Shown one piece after another: positions 1-7,420 of a stretch of DNA of 17,627 nt. The notes beneath the pieces were generated by a model. The model was given only the letters and a program-made list of their open reading frames with translations, was not told where the DNA came from and searched no databases. The first letter of the stretch is position 1. Each line of letters starts with the position of its first letter. A program made the position numbers and the translations under genes. The DNA is from Alphaproteobacteria bacterium (GTDB lineage: Bacteria > Pseudomonadota > Alphaproteobacteria > Micropepsales > Micropepsaceae). The DNA is taken from the NCBI GenBank assembly GCA_028869355.1, contig JAGWSK010000551.1, positions 1 through 17,627 of the forward strand, read 5' to 3'.

Positions 1-1440
1 ACGGTTGCGACGTTTACGGACAGCAATCCGAATGCTCTGGCGGGTGACTTCACGGCGACCATCAACTGGGGCGACGGCTCGTCCTCGACCGGGACGGTGG
101 TAGCCAATGCCAGTGGCGGCTTCGGCGTCATCGGCACGCATGGTTATGCCGATGAGGGCCACTACCAGGTCGGCCTGACGCTCACCGATGACGGCGGCAG
201 CACGGCCGGCGTGACCGGCACGGCCACAGTGGCGGATGCTGCGCTCGCAGCGACCGACGCCGCTATCAGCGCGACCGAAGGCACACCGATCACGGCCACG
301 GTTGCGACGTTTACGGACAGCAATCCGAATGCTCTGGCGGGTGACTTCACGGCGACCATCAACTGGGGCGACGGCTCGTCCTCGACCGGAACCGTGGTAG
401 CCAATGCCAGTGGCGGCTTCGGCGTCATCGGCACACATGGCTATGCCGATGAGGGCCACTACCAGGTCGGCCTGACGATCACCGATGACGGCGGCAGCAC
501 AGCCGGTGTGACCGGCACGGCCGCAGTCGCGGATGCCGCGCTGGTGGCGACAGGCGCCGCTATCAGCGCGACCGAAGGCACACCGGACACGGCGACGGTT
601 GTGACGTTTACGGACAGCAATCCGAATGCCACGGCGGGTGACTTCACGGCGACGATCAACTGGGGCGATGGCTCGTCTTCGGCCGGAACCGTATTTGCCA
701 ATGCCAGCGGCGGCTTCGGCGTCGGCGGCACCCATAGCTATGCCGATGAGGGCAACTACCAGGTCGGCCTGACGATCACCGATGACGGCGCCAGTACGGC
801 GGGCGTGACCAGCACGGCCGCAGTGGCGGATGCTGCGCTCGTGGCGGCTGGCGCCGCTATCAGCGCGACCGAAGGCACACCGATCACGGCCACGGTTGCG
901 ACGTTTACGGACAGCAATCCGAATGCCACGGCGGGTGACTTCACGGCGACCATAAACTGGGGCGACGGTTCATCCTCGACCGGAACCGTGGTGGCGAATA
1001 GCAATGGCGGCTTCGGCGTCGGCGGCACGCATGGCTATGCCGATGAAGGCAACTACAAGGTCGGCGTGACAATCACCGATGATGGCGGCAGCACGGCCGG
1101 CGTGACCGGCACGGCCGCAGTCGCGGATGCCGATGTAATCACGGCAAAAGCCAGCACAATCGTCGTAAATCCGAACACCTGGCTTAGCACCGCAACTGCC
1201 AGTTTCACCGATACGAATCCCGGTAATATGGCAAGCGATTTCACCGCGGTTATCGATTGGGGTGACGGCGCGCGAACGGCCGGCACATTGACCGACGTCA
1301 GCGGAGTGATCACGGTTTCAGGCTTGCACGTCTATGGCAGTGCGGGACAGTTTCCCGTCACGGTTACTCTGGCGGATGACTCGCCCGGAACGGCTGTGGC
1401 CATCACGCACGCCATCGCCAGTGTCGATCAAGATTCCACG
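1..1440 (+). repeat. Tandem 297-bp repeats (four copies plus a diverged fifth)
   Basis: Units begin at 1, 298, 595 and 892 with the same start (ACGGTTGYGACGTTTACGG) and an exact 297-bp spacing, which is 99 codons and keeps the frame. A diverged fifth unit begins near 1189. Bases 1-90 and 298-387 are identical by eye. Units 3 and 4 carry scattered changes (for example IGTHGYADEGH becomes GGTHSYADEGN), and divergence grows towards the C-terminal edge. The array continues beyond the left edge, so the copy number is unknown. Confidence 0.95.
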
Positions 1441-2280
1441 AAAGATCCGGCACCGACCCTTACGATTACGAACCCATCCGTGTCGGTTAGTCCGGGACGT
1501 TCAGTATTGCTGCCGGTCACTGTATCGGGATTCGATCCCGACGATGCAGTTTTCGTGACGATTGGCGATATTCCGAGTTGGCTGACGATCACGGACAAGT
1601 TGGATGGCCACACATTCGGGCCGGGATCCGCAACATTGACCGCGCAGGAAGTGAACAGTGGGCTGTCGGCAATTTCGACCTATGAGGGCTCAGGTTTTCC
1701 GACTGACACACTGAAATTCACGGCCAGGAATACCACGCCTGGTGAAGTTTCAACGTCCGGATCTCAGCAGATTATGGTGACGGATCCACCGGCCACGGGC
1801 GCGGGCACAGCCCAGATCGACGGCAACGCAGAGATCGAGATTGGCAATCCGTCTTCGGGGCAGGTTACCTTTGCACCCGGTTCGACCGGCACGTTGCGCC
1901 TCGATGATTCGCAGGGATTTAGTGGGACAGTCGCCGGACTCGCCTTCGACGGCAGCAACTTCATTGATCTGTCCGACATATTGTATGGCGCAAGCACCGT
2001 CGCGAATTATTTCGGCAATTCGTCCGGCGGCACTCTGACCGTGACGGACGGCGTGCACTCTGCAAATATCAAACTTTCCGGGAACTATCTTGGCTCGTCA
2101 TTCGTAGTCGCAAGCGACGATCACGGCGGAACGCTGCTGCGTGACCCATGTGATCCTTCGCTGCTGATCCAATACATGGCGAGCGCCTCGCCCAATTCCG
2201 GCGAAATAAGCACACCGGCAACGTCGGCCCCAGTGCTCGAAACTCAGGATAGTTTTCTCGCTCCGCCACACGCCGCGTGA
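1..2280 (+). CDS. Large PKD-like repeat surface/secreted protein, 3' part (5' end outside window)
   Basis: The frame is open from base 1 to TGA at 2278-2280, so the true start lies upstream; the GTG at 97 is internal. The protein shows four near-identical 99-residue units and a diverged fifth. Each contains a PKD-like core (FTATINWGDG, then YADEG-Y-VG-TITDDGGS), a beta-sandwich fold common in bacterial surface proteins. From about base 1440 the repeats give way to another beta-rich region. A terminal module around 1930-2150 (FIDLSDI, GGTLTVTDG, IKLSGNY, DDHGGT) resembles the C-terminal block of very large alphaproteobacterial repeat proteins. The last 40 residues are Ser/Pro-rich. No calcium-binding RTX nonapeptides or sortase motif are visible. 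A role in adhesion or biofilm and export by a type I-like route are inferences; the secretion signal and N-terminus are not in view. Confidence 0.85.
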   Translation, partial: TVATFTDSNPNALAGDFTATINWGDGSSSTGTVVANASGGFGVIGTHGYADEGHYQVGLTLTDDGGSTAGVTGTATVADAALAATDAAISATEGTPITATVATFTDSNPNALAGDFTATINWGDGSSSTGTVVANASGGFGVIGTHGYADEGHYQVGLTITDDGGSTAGVTGTAAVADAALVATGAAISATEGTPDTATVVTFTDSNPNATAGDFTATINWGDGSSSAGTVFANASGGFGVGGTHSYADEGNYQVGLTITDDGASTAGVTSTAAVADAALVAAGAAISATEGTPITATVATFTDSNPNATAGDFTATINWGDGSSSTGTVVANSNGGFGVGGTHGYADEGNYKVGVTITDDGGSTAGVTGTAAVADADVITAKASTIVVNPNTWLSTATASFTDTNPGNMASDFTAVIDWGDGARTAGTLTDVSGVITVSGLHVYGSAGQFPVTVTLADDSPGTAVAITHAIASVDQDSTKDPAPTLTITNPSVSVSPGRSVLLPVTVSGFDPDDAVFVTIGDIPSWLTITDKLDGHTFGPGSATLTAQEVNSGLSAISTYEGSGFPTDTLKFTARNTTPGEVSTSGSQQIMVTDPPATGAGTAQIDGNAEIEIGNPSSGQVTFAPGSTGTLRLDDSQGFSGTVAGLAFDGSNFIDLSDILYGASTVANYFGNSSGGTLTVTDGVHSANIKLSGNYLGSSFVVASDDHGGTLLRDPCDPSLLIQYMASASPNSGEISTPATSAPVLETQDSFLAPPHAA

Positions 2281-2413
2281 GATGAATGAAGTTCACGCGT
2301 GAAAATCACGGCCGCGGCCGGTGCGCACTGGTACCAGGAAAAGAGGATGGCGTTCCGGAACAAAACCACGGTAAAAGCTGGAACATCCGACAACCAAAGT
2401 TGGAAAATCCGCC

Positions 2414-2437
2414 GGAGACGTGGCCGAGAGGCTGAAG
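2414..2437 (+). repeat. Duplicated 5' end of tRNA-Ser (24 bp direct repeat)
   Basis: These 24 bases are identical to the first 24 bases of the tRNA-Ser at 2515-2538, covering the acceptor strand and most of the D arm. The match begins exactly at tRNA base 1 and stops after GAAG. What follows (CGCCTAGC) does not continue as a tRNA: there is no anticodon arm or T arm. It is therefore a tRNA fragment, not a functional gene. The two copies are 101 bp apart and flank a 77-bp insert. Confidence 0.9.
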
Positions 2438-2514
2438 CGCCTAGCTTTTGTTACGAGCGAAGCGAGTTTAGAAAAGCTGGCGTCCCCGCGAAGGCGGGGA
2501 GCCATTTGCGAATT
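2438..2514. repeat. 77-bp palindromic insert between the tRNA-Ser repeats (REP-like)
   Basis: The insert holds two inverted repeats. AGCTTTT (2443-2449) pairs with AAAAGCT (2472-2478). TCCCCGC (2483-2489) pairs with GCGGGGA (2494-2500) around a GAAG loop. The second hairpin resembles the dispersed CCCCGCGAA-GCGGGG intergenic elements common in proteobacterial genomes. Only one copy is present here, so its membership of a dispersed family is an inference. Confidence 0.55.
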
Positions 2515-2608
2515 GGAGACGTGGCCGAGAGGCTGAAGGCGGCGGTTTGCTAAACCGTTATACGGTCCTAAAGCCGTATCGAGGGTTCGAATCCCTCCGT
2601 CTCCGCCA
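2515..2608 (+). tRNA. tRNA-Ser(GCU)
   Basis: The acceptor stem GGAGACG (2515-2521) pairs with CGTCTCC (2598-2604), followed by discriminator G2605 and an encoded CCA (2606-2608). The anticodon GCT sits at 2549-2551 in the loop TTGCTAA, closed by GCGGT/ACCGT. A long variable arm (TACGG/CCGTA), typical of class II tRNAs, is followed by a T arm GAGGG-TTCGAAT-CCCTC. It decodes AGC/AGU serine codons. All arms are intact, so this is the functional copy next to the 5' fragment at 2414. Confidence 0.97.
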
Positions 2609-2804
2609 TTAGTTATTGATTCTGCTATGTTATTTTGACTTTATTGAAAGCGGTTTGGTCGCTAGCTGACCCATTGCCGTCATTCTGCTGATGCGCCGTT
2701 TGATTGTTCGATTTCCTGCTTTTGGAATGACCGGCGGCAATTGAGGAAGGGAGACAGGGTGCCGCTGTGCGGAAAATGATTGCATCGCGCATCCGGATCC
2801 CTGC

Positions 2805-3554
2805 TCAGACCTGTGCGAATCCTCCGTCAACGAAAAGTTCGGCCCCATTGATATAACTGCTGTCGTCAGACGCGAGGAACGTGACGACTTTGGCAACTTC
2901 CTCGGACCTGCCCAACCGACCGAGTGGAATGGCGCCGGACAGCATCTTCAGGCGCTGCTCGCCCACCGGCGAAGAAGAGAACAGCGTCTGCAGGCCCGGC
3001 GTATCGATGGAACCAGGGCTGACCGCATTCACCCGAATGCGACGCTCCTTAAGGTCGGCGGCCCAGGTGCGCGCGAAGGATCTTGTCGCGGCTTTGGTCG
3101 CCGCATAAACGCTGTTGGCCGGCAAGCCTTTGCTGCCCACGACCGATGCATTGAGAATGATCGAGGCCCCGTCCGGGAGCAGAGGTAGCGCCTTTTGCAC
3201 CGTGAAAATCACCGCTTTGACGTTGGTTCCGAAGGTCGTGTCGTAGAGTTCCTCAGTGATCGCGCCGAGCGGTGCGTATTTCGCAACGCCTGCATTTGCG
3301 AAGACAATATCGAGCCGGCCCTTTTCCTGGCGAACACGTGAAAAGAGGCGATCAAGATCGGCTGCATTCGACACATCGCCCTGGACGCCGGCCGCATCAT
3401 GGCCGATCTGTTCGACAGCCCCGGTCAGCTCGCGCGCGCGCCGGCCGGTGATATAGACGTAAGCACCCTCCGTGACGAAGGCTTTGGCTGTCGCGAGACC
3501 GATGCCGCTGTTGCCACCGGTAACGAGTGCAATTTTGCCCGCGAGTTTGCCCAT
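2805..3554 (-). CDS. Classical short-chain dehydrogenase/reductase (SDR)
   Basis: A 249-residue protein of normal length for classical SDRs. It has the dinucleotide-binding motif TGGNSGIG (12-19), Asp60 at the adenine-ring position, NAG (87-89), Asn111 and the catalytic Ser137-Tyr150-Lys154 (YAATK), followed by PG at 180-181. Arginines directly after beta-2 (TGRR, 36-39) suggest NADP(H) over NAD(H). It is cytosolic and reduces or oxidises a carbonyl/alcohol group; the substrate cannot be read from sequence. The ATG at 3554 is preceded by AGGAG at good spacing. It starts 9 bp after the stop of the MFS pump and is the last gene of the HxlR efflux operon, so it probably modifies the compound the pump handles. 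A quinone or aldehyde is a guess. Confidence 0.93.
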   Translation of the reverse strand: MGKLAGKIALVTGGNSGIGLATAKAFVTEGAYVYITGRRARELTGAVEQIGHDAAGVQGDVSNAADLDRLFSRVRQEKGRLDIVFANAGVAKYAPLGAITEELYDTTFGTNVKAVIFTVQKALPLLPDGASIILNASVVGSKGLPANSVYAATKAATRSFARTWAADLKERRIRVNAVSPGSIDTPGLQTLFSSSPVGEQRLKMLSGAIPLGRLGRSEEVAKVVTFLASDDSSYINGAELFVDGGFAQV

Positions 3555-3563
3555 TCGGTACTC

Positions 3564-5117
3564 CTATTCGTGCGTTGATGGTGGGGACGCAGATACTTTG
3601 CGCAAGAGCGGTGCGAGTAAACTCGCGACCACGAAGATTGCGGCGATGGCCATGAATGCATCCGCATATGACAATGTGGTGGCCTCGCGATAAGTGATAG
3701 CCCAGAGCTGCTTCAGCGCCGCAAGACGCGCGGCCTGGGGATCGCCAAGATCCGCGGCATAGCGGCTGCCGGCATTGGCGATGAGATGATTCATCGCCTC
3801 ATTTGCCGGCGTCAGATGCGACGCGAGGATAAGAAAGTGGAAATTCGTGCGGGCGTTCAGGATGGCGCTGCAAACTGCAATCCCGACCGCACCGCCCAGA
3901 TTGCGCATCATATTGAACAGGCCGCTCGCATATTTCAGCCGCTCCGGCGGCAGGCTTCCCAGGCCAAGTGTCACGGCGGGAGCGACGGCAAACACCTGTG
4001 GAAAGCCACGCAGGATTTGCGGCAGCAGCAATTCGTTCGCGCCCCAGTCATGGGTGATCGAACTGAAGCTCCACATCGAGGCGGCAAAGCACGCCAGTCC
4101 GAACATCATAAGCCAGCGCGTGTCGAATTTGCGCGCGAGCACGATATACACGGGCACGCCGATCACCGATGCCACGCCCGTGGAAAATGTGGCGGCGCCG
4201 ATCTGCCACGCGCTGAAGCCGCGCACATAACCCAGGAACAGCGGTGTCAGATAAATGGTGGTGAAAATTCCGACGCCGGTGATGAAGGAGAGAAGGCAGC
4301 CGAGCGCGAAATTGCGGTTGCCGAACGCCCGTAAGTCGACGATGGGCTGCGGAATGGACAGACTGCGCAGCAAAAATGCTCCGCCGGAAAGCGCCGCGAT
4401 CCATGCGCAATCGCGAATTGTCCTGTCGTCAAACCAGTTCCAGCGCGAACCGTCTTCAAGCACATATTCCAGGCAGCCGAGACTGACGGCCATCAGAACA
4501 ATACCGAAATAGTCCGCGCCTTTGAGAAGTGAGAAATCCGGCTTGTCGATGCGCACCAGCCAAGCGACGAGCAGTGCAATCGCGATGCCGGGCAGCACAT
4601 TGATGTAGAACAGCCAATGCCAGCCAAGCGAATCGGTAATCCAGCCGCCGATCACTGGTCCCAAACTCGGCGCCAGCGACGCGATCGTGCCGATGACCGC
4701 GGCGGAATACACCCGCTTTTGCCCCTGGAAATAGATGAACGAAGACGTGAAGACCGTCGGTATCATCGAGGCGCCGAGCAATCCCTGCACGGCGCGAAAC
4801 ACGATCATGCTGCGAATGTCCCAGGCGAGACCGCAAAGAAAGCTCGCGGCTGCAAAACCCGCCGCTGAGATCGCGAACAACCAACGCGTGGAGAAAACGC
4901 GTGTCAGCCAGCCGGAAAGGGGAATCATCACAATCTCGGCAATCAGATAAGCCGTCTGCACCCAGCCGATCTGATCCTGTGCGGCCGAAAGCCCGCCGCC
5001 AATATTCTGCAGTGACGAGGCAACGATCTGTATGTCGAGCAGTGCGATGAACATGCCAGCGCACATCACCGCGAAAGGAACGATCGAGCGCAGCCAGCCG
5101 GAATCTGCGTCACTCAT
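3564..5117 (-). CDS. DHA2-family drug:H+ antiporter (EmrB/QacA type MFS)
   Basis: A 517-residue inner-membrane protein with about 14 hydrophobic segments, as in the DHA2 branch of MFS. Asp28 in helix 1 lies in the family motif ALLDIQIVASSL. Arg108 in RAVQG matches motif B, and GPVIGGWI (153-160) is the antiporter motif C of helix 5. The ATG follows the stop of the membrane fusion protein by only 2 bp. The two should form a tripartite pump with an outer-membrane factor that is not in this window. It exports hydrophobic drugs or toxic aromatics in exchange for protons; the exact substrate is unknown. The C-terminal tail after the last helix is short and Ser/Pro-rich. The gene symbol is withheld because many emrB-like paralogues exist per genome. 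Confidence 0.93.
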   Translation of the reverse strand: MSDADSGWLRSIVPFAVMCAGMFIALLDIQIVASSLQNIGGGLSAAQDQIGWVQTAYLIAEIVMIPLSGWLTRVFSTRWLFAISAAGFAAASFLCGLAWDIRSMIVFRAVQGLLGASMIPTVFTSSFIYFQGQKRVYSAAVIGTIASLAPSLGPVIGGWITDSLGWHWLFYINVLPGIAIALLVAWLVRIDKPDFSLLKGADYFGIVLMAVSLGCLEYVLEDGSRWNWFDDRTIRDCAWIAALSGGAFLLRSLSIPQPIVDLRAFGNRNFALGCLLSFITGVGIFTTIYLTPLFLGYVRGFSAWQIGAATFSTGVASVIGVPVYIVLARKFDTRWLMMFGLACFAASMWSFSSITHDWGANELLLPQILRGFPQVFAVAPAVTLGLGSLPPERLKYASGLFNMMRNLGGAVGIAVCSAILNARTNFHFLILASHLTPANEAMNHLIANAGSRYAADLGDPQAARLAALKQLWAITYREATTLSYADAFMAIAAIFVVASLLAPLLRKVSASPPSTHE

Positions 5118-5119
5118 GG

Positions 5120-6211
5120 TCAGTCTGCCGGATGCGTGTCTACCGTAACGGTGGTCGAGAGACCGGGACGCAAGCGGCCCAGTTGTGACTCATCGCCATC
5201 CAGCAGCACGCGCACCGGAACCCGCTGCACGATCTTGGTGAAATTGCCTGTCGCGTTTTCCGGAGGCAAGATGCTGAAGGTTGCGCCCGTCGCCGGAGCG
5301 ATGCTTCCGACATGACCGCGGAATGTTTCGCCCGGCAGGGTATCGGCGCGGACCGTCACCGATTCGCCTGGCCGGATATGCGCCAGCTGGTCTTCCTTGA
5401 AATTGGCGTCGATCCAAAGTCCACGCGCCGGCACGATGGAGACAAGCTCTGCGCCGACCGTCGCGTAGGCTCCGATCCGCGCGCTGCGATTTCCGACCAC
5501 GCCATCCACGGGTGCGCGCAATTCAGTGTAACTGAGATTGAGGCGCGCAATATCGCGGTCGGACTTCGCCTGCGCCAGATCGGCTTCGGCCTGCTGCTTT
5601 TCGGTCGCAATCACCGCGAGCTGGCGCTCCGTGGCGGTCACCGCCGCGCGGGCCTTCTGGCCCGAAGCCACCGCCTCTTTGTACGCTGCCTCGGCCTTCT
5701 CCACATTCTGCCTGGCAATGGCGCCGGTGGTGAACAGACCCTCGTCACGCGACTGCTCTTTCTGCGTACGGTCAGTCTCCGCGCCGGTCAAAGCAATTTC
5801 CGACTGCGCTTGCGCAATCATCGCGTCCTGGAGGCTGCGTTGCGAGTCCAGGTTGGCAATCGCGGCCTGCTTTGACAGGACCGTCGCTTCGGCTCTTTGC
5901 AGCGCGGCGCGATAATCGCGATCGTCAAGCTTGACCAGAAGATCTCCGCTGCGCACGGTCTGGTTATCGGCGACAGCAATATTCGCGACAAATCCCGCCA
6001 CTTTCGGCGCAATTACCGTGACATCACCGCCGACATAGGCGTCGTCGGTCGATTCAAAATTGGTCAGCGATTGCCACCACTCGTATCCAGCTGCGGAAGC
6101 CCCAATCACCGCCGCGACAACTCCAGCTCTGATCGCCATCCGCGCGTATCGCGCATACACGGGGGCCTTACGCGCAGCACTCGAATAGGAAAGTGTTTCG
6201 GAAAGGCTCAT
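5120..6211 (-). CDS. HlyD/EmrA-type membrane fusion protein
   Basis: A 363-residue periplasmic adaptor. A single N-terminal membrane segment (about 22-43) is followed by the first lipoyl half with TDDAYVGGDVTVIAPKVAG. Next comes an Ala/Glu/Gln-rich alpha-helical hairpin (about 100-215), then the second lipoyl half LSYTELRAPVDGVVG. The beta-barrel region carries the PPENATGNFTKIVQRVPVR block typical of EmrA-like proteins. It links the adjacent DHA2 pump to an outer-membrane channel. Its ATG overlaps the stop of the HxlR gene by 4 bp (ATGA) and its stop is 2 bp before the pump start, so translation is probably coupled. The fold and partner are clear; the substrate is not. Confidence 0.94.
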   Translation of the reverse strand: MSLSETLSYSSAARKAPVYARYARMAIRAGVVAAVIGASAAGYEWWQSLTNFESTDDAYVGGDVTVIAPKVAGFVANIAVADNQTVRSGDLLVKLDDRDYRAALQRAEATVLSKQAAIANLDSQRSLQDAMIAQAQSEIALTGAETDRTQKEQSRDEGLFTTGAIARQNVEKAEAAYKEAVASGQKARAAVTATERQLAVIATEKQQAEADLAQAKSDRDIARLNLSYTELRAPVDGVVGNRSARIGAYATVGAELVSIVPARGLWIDANFKEDQLAHIRPGESVTVRADTLPGETFRGHVGSIAPATGATFSILPPENATGNFTKIVQRVPVRVLLDGDESQLGRLRPGLSTTVTVDTHPAD

Positions 6212-6762
6212 TTCCGCCTCCGCTGGTTCGGCGCTCTACGCGCCAGTAATTCCTCGCGATATTCGTCATGGCTGATGTTCCCGGCGGCAAAAGCGAGCCG
6301 CCGTTTCGTGCGCTCATTGGCCGCCGGACCCGGTGCGAATATGCAGGACTTCTCATTGATGGGACGTCCGCTCTTGCGATCGATCACCAGCGGATCGGCC
6401 GGAGCGCCGCTCGCGCGATCGACCACCGTCACGCTCGCGCCCTCGGGCGCGAAATGCCGGTTCCCAAAGGCCAGCATCGCGACCAGTACGGGTCGGAAAT
6501 CCCGTCCACGGTCGGTGAGTAGATATCCATAGCGTGGCGGATGCGAACTATATTGCCGCCGCTCCAGCAAGCCGGCTTCAACCAACCCATTGAGGCGGCG
6601 CGCGAGCATCCCCGGCGCAATGTTCAGGCTGCTTTGGAACTCATCAAAGCGAGTCAGACCATGGATGGCGTCGCGCAGGATCAGAATGTTCCACCACTCG
6701 CCGACGCGTTCGAGACTGCGGGCAATTGGGCACTGCATCTTGCCGAAACTGGTACGCTGCAT
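6208..6762 (-). CDS. HxlR-family winged-helix regulator of the efflux operon
   Basis: A 184-residue protein with an HxlR domain in about the first 105 residues: CPIARSLERVGEWWNILILR, then recognition-helix region RFDEFQSSLNIAPGMLARRL, and wing RYGYLLTDRGRDF. Cys11 sits at the conserved N-terminal position used for thiol-based sensing of electrophiles or oxidants in several family members (YodB and HypR are known cases). A longer than usual C-terminal tail (about 105-184) contains Cys140 and ends in a basic QRRRK. The ATG has GAGG upstream. It is the first gene of the four-gene operon, and the palindrome just upstream is its likely operator, so autoregulation with induction by the pump substrate is inferred. 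Confidence 0.92.
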   Translation of the reverse strand: MQRTSFGKMQCPIARSLERVGEWWNILILRDAIHGLTRFDEFQSSLNIAPGMLARRLNGLVEAGLLERRQYSSHPPRYGYLLTDRGRDFRPVLVAMLAFGNRHFAPEGASVTVVDRASGAPADPLVIDRKSGRPINEKSCIFAPGPAANERTKRRLAFAAGNISHDEYREELLARRAPNQRRRK

Positions 6763-6771
6763 GGCCGCCTC

Positions 6772-6817
6772 GTTTAGTGACTACTGTTATAGTAGTAACT
6801 AAACCGGCGTTAGTCAA
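6772..6817 (-). promoter_or_regulatory. Promoter with palindromic operator of the HxlR efflux operon
   Basis: GTTTAGTGACTACT (6772-6785) and AGTAGTAACTAAAC (6791-6804) form an inverted repeat with 14-bp arms, one mismatch and a 5-base spacer. On the minus strand a -35 candidate TTGACT (6817-6812) lies 17 bases from TACTAT (6794-6789) within the palindrome; TATAAC is an alternative -10. The regulator's ATG is 10 bp beyond the palindrome. Binding would block RNA polymerase directly. Symmetric TAGT/ACTA-containing sites fit known HxlR-family operators; the assignment to this regulator is inferred from position. Confidence 0.75.
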
Positions 6818-7420
6818 GCGGGATGCGAACCGACGCTACTAATGCCCACGCGCGGCGTCGCGCACGGTGCCGAAGACGATAGGAGAAGTTGCAGGGAGGC
6901 AAACGAGTTCTCGGCAAACAGGTCGATCCCGATCGCGTGAATGAAAGCCGAAAAGAGATGGGCTTCGCACTTTCCGTCGAGCAAAACGTCGCTCGCCTTG
7001 CCAATCAGCCACCTGCGGCTAGTTGGGGTGTGATTACGGAATTCGCAATATGTCCGCTCATGGCGATGAAGCGAAGTGCGCCGCGCAATCTGGAAACGTC
7101 GCTCGCTAACCGGACGTCGCACAGACGTGGCGCCCCGTCAGTGGCAGGTCCGTAGCGATTCCGTGCACGCGCGCGAACTTTTCGCTGCATCGGCGAAATA
7201 ATTCCCTGTTCCGTTTGGCATATTCCTAGCGGCGCTTGCCGCAGAAAACCCGCCAAAAATATGCGGCGCGCCCGGGCATCGCGACGGGCCGCCGTCATAC
7301 CCATTTTGCGCTGCAAATTCGCTGCAAAACGGCCGTTCGTCACCGGACCCGGACTGTCGGATGGCGCGCGCCCAAATGGAGAAGAGTTCGCAGCAGACTG
7401 GGAGCACCGCCATCGTGGGC
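6818..7420. other. Gene-free stretch of about 600 bp
   Basis: No reading frame here shows a recognisable domain, a convincing ribosome binding site and a full-length coding pattern together. Minus-strand frames at 7122-6814 and below 7553 are short, Arg/Ser-rich and unrecognised. A short direct repeat CGCTGCAAA occurs at 7309 and 7320 inside a TTTTGC/GCAAAA inverted pair. The stretch may be decayed coding DNA; nothing firm can be assigned. Confidence 0.5.

Noticed and set aside
1..1188. Regular repeats considered as a CRISPR array
   Set aside because: Units are 297 bp, coding and contiguous, with no short repeat/unique spacer pattern.
162..1313. Series of about 90-residue minus-strand reading frames at regular spacing
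   Set aside because: They are the antisense of the 297-bp coding repeats and recur only because the sense repeats do.
2309..2320. CGGCCGCGGCCG palindrome after the repeat protein gene as a terminator
   Set aside because: No following T tract and no loop of usual size.
3786..4334. Plus-strand reading frame of 182 codons
   Set aside because: It lies wholly antisense to the MFS pump, whose frame shows clear membrane helices and family motifs.
7040..7080. TGTCCGCTCATGGCG-like stretch resembling intergenic elements of Hyphomicrobiales
   Set aside because: The resemblance is from memory, short and single-copy here, so it cannot be supported.
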